Positions 8,685 to 15,790 of a stretch of DNA of 64,000 bases are shown piece after piece; the stretch's first letter is position 1; the number at the start of each line of letters is the position of its first letter. A model generated the notes under the pieces. The model was not told where the DNA came from, ran no database searches, and saw only the letters and a program-made list of their open reading frames with translations. The DNA lies in contig BQWY01000001.1 in NCBI GenBank assembly GCA_036984305.1, positions 62,001-126,000 of the forward strand, in the 5' to 3' direction. Position numbers and translations under genes: made by a program. The DNA is from Nitrospira sp. (GTDB lineage Bacteria > Nitrospirota > Nitrospiria > Nitrospirales > Nitrospiraceae).

Positions 8685-9779
8685 TTAGTGTGCAGCGACA
8701 GTGGCAGGTGTTATTAGAGTGTTAAGCGATGCATCCAGTCGCCTCATGGCTGCATCCAGTTTCTCCGCCCGAACCTTCCGGTAGCGCAGGTACATTTCCA
8801 CCGAAGAATGCCCCACGATCTTCATGATCGTCTCGGTATCCACCCCGGCATCGGCCAGATTCGTCACGGCACAGTGCCGAAGATCATGGAACACAAAACC
8901 CTCGATCTTCTGTTCTATGCAGAGCCGTTGTACCTCCCGATAGGTGTGGTTGAGCTTCTCCCCGTCCTTCTCGAAGACGAGACCCTGAATCCGAGTGACC
9001 CCTCCCTGATGCCGCAACATTGACAGCGTTTGCCGCAGTGTGGGCGTCATGGGGACTTCCCGGTCCTCACCCGTTTTGGTCAGGGAGCCAGGTAGGAAGA
9101 TTCGCCCCTTCTCCAGATCGAGCCGATCCCACGTCAGGGTTAGAATTTCTTCCAAGCGCATCCCGGTGTGGTAGCCCGTCAGCAAGACAGGCTTGAACCA
9201 ATCGGGCGCAGCGCCATAGAGCCGTGTCCATTCTTCTGGCGTCAGCACCCGATCCCGCCCATTTTTGGGCTTCGGAGCAGCCACCAGACAGGCCACGTTG
9301 CGTGTGACGAGATCGCGCTTCATGGCGTGCTTCAGCATGTGCTTGAGGATACTGTGATCCACGTTCACCGTGGCCACGGCACGACCGTGAAGCCGTTCCT
9401 GCCGCCAGATCTGCACGTCCTTCACAGTCAGGTCCTGGAGCAATCGCTTCCCGAATGCCGGGACCAAGACGGTCCGAATCCGTTGGCATCGCTCCCGGTA
9501 GGAACGTAATCGCCGTACCTCCTCAAACTCCATATACTCTTCAGCCCAGGCACCGAACGTGATGAGTGTCTCCTCAACCTGCTCGCTCGGCATGGTGCCC
9601 GTTAGCAGCTTGGTCTGAATCATCGCCTCATGCTGTTTGGCGACGGTCTTGTTCAGACACCCCACTTTCCACCGCTTCACCCGTGCCCCTGAGATCCCTC
9701 GGGCAAGTGTGAGCGTTTTCCCGTCGTCTACCACGGGAAACTCGACGTAGTAGCTATCCTTCCGCTTGGTCAGGCCCAT
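8685..9779 (-). CDS. int: Tyrosine recombinase / phage-type integrase
   Basis: Site-specific recombinase likely to integrate the island into tRNA-Leu. An N-terminal SAM-like domain (about residues 70-150) precedes the catalytic domain. Catalytic residues are visible: Arg in HTGMRLEEIL, HDLRH (His-x-x-Arg), GHSSVEMYLRY with His and the nucleophile Tyr. The ATG at 9779 follows a GGGAGG ribosome site; the longer frame overlaps the XRE gene. The gene points towards the tRNA and stops 31 bases from it, as is typical of tRNA-integrating islands. It is complete, so the element may still be mobile. Confidence 0.95.
   Translation of the reverse strand: MGLTKRKDSYYVEFPVVDDGKTLTLARGISGARVKRWKVGCLNKTVAKQHEAMIQTKLLTGTMPSEQVEETLITFGAWAEEYMEFEEVRRLRSYRERCQRIRTVLVPAFGKRLLQDLTVKDVQIWRQERLHGRAVATVNVDHSILKHMLKHAMKRDLVTRNVACLVAAPKPKNGRDRVLTPEEWTRLYGAAPDWFKPVLLTGYHTGMRLEEILTLTWDRLDLEKGRIFLPGSLTKTGEDREVPMTPTLRQTLSMLRHQGGVTRIQGLVFEKDGEKLNHTYREVQRLCIEQKIEGFVFHDLRHCAVTNLADAGVDTETIMKIVGHSSVEMYLRYRKVRAEKLDAAMRRLDASLNTLITPATVAAH
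8705..8724 (+). repeat. Terminal motif shared by element ends (left copy)
   Basis: This 20-bp stretch in the 3' end of the integrase gene differs by one base from CAGGTGTTATTACAGTGTTA found at 28837-28856 and 42839-42858, inside the two right ends. It may be an integrase arm-binding site, or the right ends may carry a remnant of an integrase 3' end. Confidence 0.6.
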
Positions 9780-9783
9780 AGCC

Positions 9784-9987
9784 CTACCTCCCTTTCTGCC
9801 TCGACTGAGGCACCAGTTGATTGAGTGTGATCCCCAAGGCACGACAGACCTTTAGCAAGGTCGAGAGCTGTGGGTCGAGCAATTCACGCTCCATATTGGA
9901 AAGCGTGACATAGTGGACCCCCGAAACCTCCCCGAGCGCCCGTAAACTGAGCCCTCTGCGTTCCCGCCATGCCTTCAGTTGAATCAC
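9784..9987 (-). CDS. XRE-family helix-turn-helix regulator
   Basis: A 67-residue Cro/C1-type HTH protein: RERRGLSLRALGEVSG, HYVTLSNMERELLDP, then LLKVCRALGITLNQLV. The start is a GTG. It ends four bases before the integrase start, so the two genes are cotranscribed, and it may control integration or excision. Confidence 0.85.
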   Translation of the reverse strand: MIQLKAWRERRGLSLRALGEVSGVHYVTLSNMERELLDPQLSTLLKVCRALGITLNQLVPQSRQKGR

Positions 9988-10024
9988 GCGCCAGATGTTA
10001 GTCCATAGACTAATTACCTGTCAA

Positions 10025-10234
10025 TCAGCTTGCATGAGGCAATGGCATCACGGTCTGTGTCTTAATCCAGGCGTTGAGCTCGTCCCGGTCGAACATCAGA
10101 CGCCCACCAATCTTCGTCTTTGGCAGCCGCCGCTGACTGGCCATTTTGTAGACGGTGTGTTGCGATAACCCCAAATAACATGCAGTCTCCTCAACGGACA
10201 GTAACCTGCGTGCCGGCGTTTCAGTGTGTTCCAT
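10025..10234 (-). CDS. Excisionase-type (HTH_17/MerR-like) DNA-binding protein
   Basis: A 69-residue protein of the excisionase helix-turn-helix family: LLSVEETACYLGLSQHTVYK, then LPKTKIGGRLMFDRDELNAW. Proteins of this type bind near att sites and steer recombination towards excision. It lies 37 bases upstream of the XRE gene on the same strand, so an xis-xre-int cassette is likely. Confidence 0.85.
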   Translation of the reverse strand: MEHTETPARRLLSVEETACYLGLSQHTVYKMASQRRLPKTKIGGRLMFDRDELNAWIKTQTVMPLPHAS

Positions 10235-10572
10235 AACAATTCCTCACCATGTCCCCCTTTTTCTCATCGGTATATCCGAGGGGGCCCTAGAAGCTGCTGG
10301 GGGTATCGTGTTTCTTTGGCAACCCTCAATGGCCAATCCGCGACGAAATTTTCTGGTCGAGTAATTGTCACCTCCCGACCGAATGGTTATCCAAAAGGCG
10401 TTCATTTGTATTCGCTATTTTCTACGTTCGTCCCTGCAGTCAAGACGGCAGCCGATGTCAGCATGAGATTCAGGGCCGAGGCCCATTTCTTAGAAGCACG
10501 TCGTTTGCGTCCTTGCAGGTGTTGTGTAATGAACAGTCACAAGCACGAGTCCATTCCGCCTCCACGCGAAAT
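10235..10572. other. Intergenic region, nothing recognised
   Basis: About 340 bases upstream of the excisionase-type gene. It probably contains that gene's promoter. No motif stands out. Confidence 0.4.
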
Positions 10573-10779
10573 TTAGGCCTGACTGGGGATCACGCGATCC
10601 AGTCGTTTGAGGTCGTCATGCGGAGGATCAAGCCAATCAAACTGACTCTTTGTCTCAAATGGCACACTGACCACGTAAGTAATGCCTGCCGCCAACACGG
10701 CCAGAACATCGCGCTCCCCCGAGGCCTTGATTTCCTCACCGCCCAGGGGATCGTCTTCTGAGCGCCTGCAATTAGACAT
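10573..10779 (-). CDS. Small hypothetical protein
   Basis: A 68-residue acidic protein that I do not recognise. The middle (DVLAVLAAGITYVVSVPFE) is hydrophobic, but the protein has no clear signal or membrane segment. Its ATG follows the stop of the zinc-binding gene upstream by two bases, so the pair is translationally coupled, which is the main reason to accept it. Confidence 0.5.
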   Translation of the reverse strand: MSNCRRSEDDPLGGEEIKASGERDVLAVLAAGITYVVSVPFETKSQFDWLDPPHDDLKRLDRVIPSQA

Positions 10780-10781
10780 GC

Positions 10782-11030
10782 CTAATTCACCCTGTCCTCT
10801 GAAACCCCATATTTCACGAGTTCAGCAATCTGGTTCGACTCCTTGCCTTCGCTCGACGCATCAGCCTCTGAAAACGGAGGTTTGACGAGGTTTGGATCCT
10901 CGTAGCCCCTATATTTTCGGAATGGCCACAGTGGGCACTCCCTGCGCTGGCAGTTTTTGACCCTCTCCGAGGTGCGTTCACAGTAGAGGCAAAAGGCTCG
11001 AATAGCTCTGCGAGAGGTTGGTTTTTTCAT
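10782..11030 (-). CDS. Small zinc-finger-like phage/plasmid protein
   Basis: An 82-residue protein with a four-cysteine cluster: RRAIRAFCLYCERTSERVK then NCQRRECPLWPFR. The CxxC...C-x4-CPLWPFR pattern occurs in small proteins of phages and integrative elements that lie near replication or regulation genes. I start it at the ATG at 11030 (an ATG six codons earlier is possible). It is coupled to the next small gene downstream. Confidence 0.75.
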   Translation of the reverse strand: MKKPTSRRAIRAFCLYCERTSERVKNCQRRECPLWPFRKYRGYEDPNLVKPPFSEADASSEGKESNQIAELVKYGVSEDRVN

Positions 11031-11059
11031 GGTTCGCATTCCTTTCATTGGCTAATGTG

Positions 11060-11305
11060 TTACATGGTTCCTGCCAATTCACTGAGCACGTCACTAGCGA
11101 GCCCACCCGAATCGTGCTGTGGTTCTTGGGGGCGTTTTAGAACCTGATCGATATTCTCGACACAAAAGAGAACCTCTTCACCGGGATCAGCCTGGTACTT
11201 TTCGTTCGCTCTCGCTTGCTCGATTACGTCTAGTCCCACTGCGGTACTCCGTCGCCGGTTCCTATTTGGACGTAGTGTCGTCAGGTTTCTTCGAGTCAAA
11301 TTCAT
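11060..11305 (-). CDS. Small hypothetical protein overlapping the P63C gene
   Basis: An 81-residue frame whose ATG lies 44 bases inside the 3' end of the P63C gene. The N-terminus is Arg/Asn-rich and could be spurious; the C-terminal part (VGLDVIEQARANEKYQADPG) looks like a real acidic protein. The true start may be downstream. It is not recognised. Confidence 0.45.
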   Translation of the reverse strand: MNLTRRNLTTLRPNRNRRRSTAVGLDVIEQARANEKYQADPGEEVLFCVENIDQVLKRPQEPQHDSGGLASDVLSELAGTM

Positions 11306-12302
11306 GGAGGATGCCGAGGCTCTCCGAAGTGCGAGGTAACGCCCGGTCGAGCAGTCGCTTGAATTCCTCCCAGGAGTCGGACGCCAACATGAGGATGCAA
11401 AGCGCGTGGACATGTTGGGTGAGAAACATCGGTCCATCTGTGATCTCGAATAAGCGAATCGTCTCTTTGAGCCTTCGATCCCACTTTCCATGAGGCCTAG
11501 CCCTCAGGAGCTCTCGCAGGCATCCGCCCGGCATTCGCTCGAACACCAGGTCCGTGGTCGTAGCAGCAAGTTCAGGCGGTGCAGCAAGATGCATTTTCTC
11601 CCTGCTCCATCCCCTAATCCGAAAAAGCCCCCAGTAGAAGTCTTGAGGTAAGGCTAAGGCCCAGGCCGCGAGGTTTGGACGAAGGTCACGTCGGAGGTAG
11701 CCTGTCAGTGTCTTGAAGTCCTTTGCCGCCTGGTACCCTGTGGCCTGGTCTACGGCCTGATCCAACGAGACTGTCTTGAGATCTTTAAGGATCCTTTCCG
11801 CAAGCCCCCAAGCGCGACCTAGCGCGGCATCATCGGAGATGCGAACACGTAGCTTGTCGTGCCATTCAAGAATGCCCTGGCACACGAAGAGAAGCAGTTC
11901 GACTTCGTAGCCAACCTGATGCGCTCCATCCTTGGTTTGGAACAGTATGGGTGTCATGGCTGCCAGCAATCCCTGCTCAGCTGAGTCGTCTCTAGCGAGT
12001 AACTGAACCACATTCACCATTTCCTTTCTGGTAGAGCGATTGGCCAACGAGAAATCCAGCAAGTCGAACAACCCGAAAGGAGTCAGCAGGCTCTCCTGCT
12101 CGATAATCCGCTTGCTGGTGGAGAGAACGTGGCAGCGAAATACCGCGCCGCCTGCGCGCAGGTCGCCTTGCCAGATTCCCACGGGAATATGCCTGTGCCA
12201 CCTTGCCATCCCGGCCTTACGGGCGAGCTGTTGCCGTTCCTCAGGAGAAAGAGCCTTCACACGTGCCCGCCCTGCCAAGACCTTCTTTCTGTCCTTCTTC
12301 AT
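11262..12302 (-). CDS. P63C domain protein
   Basis: A 346-residue protein of the P63C family found in phages and integrative elements. The N-terminus has the typical basic helix (LSPEERQQLARKAGMARW). The middle has GYEVELLLFVCQGILEW, and LPQDFYWGLFRIRGWSRE is the characteristic P63C block near residue 225. The biochemical role of the family is not known to me. The ATG at 12302 has a GAGG site upstream; the ATG ten codons earlier is an alternative. It starts an apparent unit of small element genes reading towards the integrase. Confidence 0.8.
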   Translation of the reverse strand: MKKDRKKVLAGRARVKALSPEERQQLARKAGMARWHRHIPVGIWQGDLRAGGAVFRCHVLSTSKRIIEQESLLTPFGLFDLLDFSLANRSTRKEMVNVVQLLARDDSAEQGLLAAMTPILFQTKDGAHQVGYEVELLLFVCQGILEWHDKLRVRISDDAALGRAWGLAERILKDLKTVSLDQAVDQATGYQAAKDFKTLTGYLRRDLRPNLAAWALALPQDFYWGLFRIRGWSREKMHLAAPPELAATTTDLVFERMPGGCLRELLRARPHGKWDRRLKETIRLFEITDGPMFLTQHVHALCILMLASDSWEEFKRLLDRALPRTSESLGILHEFDSKKPDDTTSK

Positions 12303-12668
12303 GCAAGCACCTCTTCGTTGTTGTACAAGCACAGTTATAACACGCTAGCAATGGAAGTCAACAGCACTCACGACCGACAGTCTGAGTCAGGCCGTTGGGT
12401 TGGCGAAGAGGATCCGAGCGCTTCAACGCCAGCGTTCCACTTCTTCCTGGTGTTGCTGTCTCAGGTACCCGGCAGGGTGTCTTGGTCCGTGTCTGCTCCC
12501 CTTACTTACTACACAGTGTTTTTGACCAAAACGTCCCAGGTATTTTCAAACTTTCTTCAGCTTGGAAGGGGGGGGTGCCAGCGGAACTGTCTGGTCGTAG
12601 AGCCTTTGCCGGGGGGATGGTATGGGCGTGTAGCTCTAAGAGCTATCCAGGGAGTCGTATATCAACGT

Positions 12669-12932
12669 CTGAGCCCGCAAGGGCTCAGGAAACGTCTATC
12701 AGCCCCGCAGGGGCTTAGTAACGTAGAGCTAGCTAGACGACGTAGAGCCTATCGGCTCTCTTCTTCTAGCTATGAGACGATAGACGTAGAGCTAGCTATA
12801 CGTCTTTGAGCCTATCGGCTCTTCTTAGAGCTATAGCCGATAGACGTGTAGCTCTAAGTGCTCTTAGAGCTAGACGTATATATATATCTTAGAGCTAGAC
12901 GTTTAGCTCTAAGTCTTCTAGCTCTAAGTATA
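12669..12932. repeat. Cluster of small palindromes with TAGAGCTA motifs
   Basis: A run of short hairpins: GAGCCCGCAAGGGCTC (12671-12686), AGCCCCGCAGGGGCT (12701-12715), AGAGCCTATCGGCTCT (12744-12759), GAGCCTATCGGCTC (12808-12821). They are mixed with many copies of TAGAGCTA or its reverse TAGCTCTA and with TATATATATA tracts. It codes for no plausible protein. It could be an origin, a structured RNA, or a recombination-prone region. Confidence 0.75.
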
Positions 12933-12956
12933 TATATAAGCTCAAATCCTCTAAAA

Positions 12957-13101
12957 CTACAGCGTATATCCAAGAGGTGGGAATCTAAGAGCTTTCCCCC
13001 CGTGTTGAGTAAACTACAGAAACTACAGAGCAACTACAGAAACTACAGGGTAAAACTACAGAAGCTACAGAAACTACAGAGCAAAACTACAGAAACTACA
13101 G
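12957..13101 (+). repeat. Iteron-like array of CTACAG units
   Basis: Ten copies of CTACAG, nine of them packed in 13014-13101 with starts spaced 9, 11, 9, 13, 9, 9, 13 and 9 bases, usually as AAACTACAGA. All are in the same orientation. The spacing is too tight for CRISPR and irregular for a coding repeat. It resembles iterons bound by a replication initiator, or a multi-site operator. Confidence 0.75.
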
Positions 13102-13787
13102 ACCAACTACACACTCTCTCGACAGAGAGACAAGTTGTCTCCAGGAAAAGCGACCATCTCCTGACGGCTCGACCGAGATGACGGTAGTGCCCCTCTAGTA
13201 TCCAGGGAGCCTCAGAGCTGCGTACCTGAACAGAGGAGCGAGTGCTGCGGGCCTCGCACTTTTTATAAGGATCGGGGCATCCAACAACGACCGTCCTCCT
13301 TGGGGTTAGCTGAACTCGGCAAAGTCGCCATTTAGTTTTATGATATCAATGACTTACGGATGGATTCGGAGCAAGATCAAATGGAAGCTTGTCAACATCG
13401 GTTAGGCCAATCCAATCTGGTGGCTAATCAATGCATCTAGTGGTTCAGATCTCCTACCGGCTCGCAGCGCTGTCATCTTCGGTGATTTCGGTGGCCACTA
13501 CAAAAAAATCGACCTCGCTAGGGTTCCGCCTAATATTCGCCCTGAACCAGATACTGCCGGGCAATTCTCTGCTTTCAGCATCGATGAGGTAAGACGGCCG
13601 TTCACCCATGATTCGCCGATCCATGCGGGCAATAACCGACCGGTCATTCCACAGCAGACGACCAGCGAATAACGAAATCGCAGGTCGAACTTGAACTTGC
13701 CGGATGCCTCTGGTTGCCGAATTGACCGCTTGAATAGAGATTGATAGATTGCCCCACCTGATTCGGCTTGTTCCAAGGAGGTATCGC

Positions 13788-14267
13788 GTGGTGGATATAC
13801 CCAGCATTACCAGCGCAATCAGTGGCCTTAAAGCCGCAGCTGATATCGCCAAGGCAATGAGGGAACTGAAAGACTCGCGAGAAGTCCAAACTAGAGTGAT
13901 CGACCTGCAAAGCACCATTCTTGACGCCCAAACAAATGCACTTGCCGCGCAGTCCGATGCATTCATGATGATGCAAAAAATCCGCGAACTCGAAAATGAC
14001 CTTGCTCGCGCAAAAGCATGGGAAGAATCCAAGCACCGTTATAAATTGATTGTCCCGTGGGAAGGTTGCCAGGTGTATGCATTGAAAGAGTCAAGCAAGG
14101 GGAGCGACCCGTCCCATTGGATATGTCCGCATTGCTATGAGAATGGCAGAAGGTCGATGCTGCATGACGCTGAAAAACACGACAAACACAGACGGCATGT
14201 AATCATGTGCCCAAACTGCAAGTTCGATTGTGAATACTTTGATTGCCCGAGACGAGAATACGTTTAG
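13788..14267 (+). CDS. Coiled-coil / zinc-ribbon hypothetical protein
   Basis: 159 residues. An N-terminal helical region (SAISGLKAAADIAKAMRELK, then a coiled coil to about residue 80) is followed by a zinc-ribbon-like end with four cysteines in two pairs (ICPHCYENG and MCPNCKFD). I recognise this as a widespread short protein of accessory regions without known function. The GTG at 13788 (or the adjacent GTG at 13791) is chosen because AAGGAGG lies six to nine bases upstream; the longer ATG frame at 13749 precedes that site. Confidence 0.8.
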   Translation: MVDIPSITSAISGLKAAADIAKAMRELKDSREVQTRVIDLQSTILDAQTNALAAQSDAFMMMQKIRELENDLARAKAWEESKHRYKLIVPWEGCQVYALKESSKGSDPSHWICPHCYENGRRSMLHDAEKHDKHRRHVIMCPNCKFDCEYFDCPRREYV

Positions 14268-14598
14268 TCTCACCCACCCGCTTGCATACTGTGTGGTAGG
14301 GTCGTCGGTCAAAGACAGGAATACTTTAGTCGCCATCATCCCCTCGCCTAGTTGCTACCGCGCGGCCACCAGGACAGGACAAACCATCCCCCTCTCACCC
14401 TACATCGGAGGAGTCCTCGTGTGTGGTTTGTTGTGGGGTCAGGAGGTAGGACTCGGGGTAATTCGTAGATCGCAGGTCAACCTAATCGACAAATAGACGC
14501 TCATTGCACATATTCGTATCACCATTGCCGTGCGCGGAATTTTCCGACAGTAGTAGCCGCCCTTCCAGTACTGCAAGCGATCAACAGGGTCTACACGT
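14268..14598. other. Intergenic region between convergent genes
   Basis: About 330 bases separate two converging genes. No gene, tRNA or clear terminator is seen. Confidence 0.4.
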
Positions 14599-14949
14599 TC
14601 AGCGGGGACTGGTTGGCAGTCGGTTCAGCGGGGCGAAGGGCGTGGTGGGGTTAAAGCGATTGGCGGGGTTCAAAGGATTCTCAGTGTTATACAGGTTAGC
14701 AGGATTAAACGGGTTGTCTGGTGCATAGCGATTCGCCGGATTCACGGGATTACCGGGGTCAAATCGGTTCGCCGGGTTGAATGGATTATCCGGGGCGTAG
14801 GTCTGGGAAGGATTCAGTGGATTGTCCGGTGCATACCGATTGGCTGGATTGAAGATGTTATAGTCGCGCTCGTACTTCTCGTCAAAGCCGAATTCCGCCG
14901 ACGCGGGGGCGGTGAGGAGCAGAATACCTATAATCAACAGCCGCCACAT
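14599..14949 (-). CDS. Secreted Asn/Pro-rich tandem-repeat protein
   Basis: A 116-residue exported protein: a clear signal peptide (LLIIGILLLTAPASA, cleaved after residue 18), then repeats of an 11-residue unit of the type NPANRYAPDNP/NPANRFDPGNP, about eight in a row. The start has a good AGGAGG site. Such Asn-Pro repeat proteins occur in mobile islands of several phyla; their role is unknown. The repeats could bind metal or cell-wall material, or be a surface filament; that is speculation. It stands alone between small element genes and the restriction-like operon. Confidence 0.8.
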   Translation of the reverse strand: MWRLLIIGILLLTAPASAEFGFDEKYERDYNIFNPANRYAPDNPLNPSQTYAPDNPFNPANRFDPGNPVNPANRYAPDNPFNPANLYNTENPLNPANRFNPTTPFAPLNRLPTSPR

Positions 14950-15244
14950 GGCATTCCTCCTGACTTAAGCCTCGATTCGCGCTTCACTTCTTTGTGTCAG
15001 CCTACTCCCGTGATGTTAAGGGATACAAGCGTCAGATTCGGAACATAGCATGGTGCAAAACCTAAACCTCCCAGTTGGCTGCGATCGCCTAAAGGAGCGC
15101 ATCCCTCTCCGATGCTAGGCATTATGATGCCGCGCCCTAGCTACCAGGCCAGTGTCGGATTGTAGGGGGCGGCTCCCCTCGTAGCGACTATTTTTAAGTC
15201 CTGCGGGTGGTGACGGCAGGGTTTGATCGAGGCGTTATTCTCGT

Positions 15245-15790
15245 TCAGTATGCTTCCAACACCTGCAGGGCACGACGTAGTGATCTGTTTACTTCCTCGG
15301 GGGCCTTGCAGAAATAGTCTAACGCCTGGTCGCGCTTTGCTCCGTTTAATCCTTTCAAACAAGCCATCCCTCGCTCTGCGGAAAACTGTTCGCCGATCTT
15401 TTGGTGAAAGTTCGTCGCCAGCGCTGTCCAGACCACGGCACCGACACCTGCAGTCTCTGCCCATTCCCATATCAAACTTGTGAAGGTAGATTTAGTCGGA
15501 TTCGCTGTTCCATTCACCAAATCCACGAATCCAATGCAGGCTTGTGTTGTGCCTTCCCGCCTCGACAAATCATCAACGGCGTACTCTGTATTGGTTCGCG
15601 AACTAAATGCATATCGGGTTACTGTGTCAATGCCATTGTCCTCATCAATCACCAGAGTCAAGCGGCGATCGCTCGAAACTCGCGAAAGCTCGATTGGCAA
15701 TACCGGTCCTCCTCGCTGCCAATCTCCTACGATGGGAAGCCCGCGAGGGCTCCATATAAGCGAACCCCATCCGAGAAACACGATCTTCAT
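15245..15790 (-). CDS. Gamma-glutamylcyclotransferase-like protein
   Basis: A 181-residue protein with the GGCT-like N-terminal signature (VFLGWGSLIW) followed by LPIELSRVSSDRRLTLVID. It overlaps the methylase gene upstream by four bases (ATGA), so it is the third gene of that operon. In GGCT-fold enzymes a glutamate supports cyclisation of gamma-glutamyl amines; whether this distant member is an enzyme cannot be told. Its tight coupling to a DNA methylase suggests a role in the defence system, possibly as effector or metabolic sensor (inference). Confidence 0.75.
   Translation of the reverse strand: MKIVFLGWGSLIWSPRGLPIVGDWQRGGPVLPIELSRVSSDRRLTLVIDEDNGIDTVTRYAFSSRTNTEYAVDDLSRREGTTQACIGFVDLVNGTANPTKSTFTSLIWEWAETAGVGAVVWTALATNFHQKIGEQFSAERGMACLKGLNGAKRDQALDYFCKAPEEVNRSLRRALQVLEAY

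Larger units (their letters stand above)
12303..13787. other. Long non-coding region with hairpin cluster and short direct repeats
   Basis: Nearly 1.5 kb without a convincing gene. Its middle holds two repeat structures, listed separately (12669-12932 and 12957-13101). The stretches 12303-12660 and 13110-13780 hold no recognised feature. Position between the P63C gene and a divergently read gene, AT-rich tracts (TATATATATA) and repeats make it a candidate replication origin or regulatory hub of the element. Confidence 0.55.

Noticed and set aside
13014-13101. CRISPR-like short repeats
   Set aside because: Units of 6-9 bases with 3-7 base gaps are far too short for CRISPR repeats and spacers; no cas genes are near.
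12858-13181. 107-codon open frame with LQKLQ-type repeats
   Set aside because: The repeats come from the CTACAG array, there is no ribosome site, and the N-terminus is read from TA-rich hairpin sequence.
13454-14032. 192-codon minus-strand frame
   Set aside because: Mostly antisense to the coiled-coil/zinc-ribbon gene, which has a better start and protein character.
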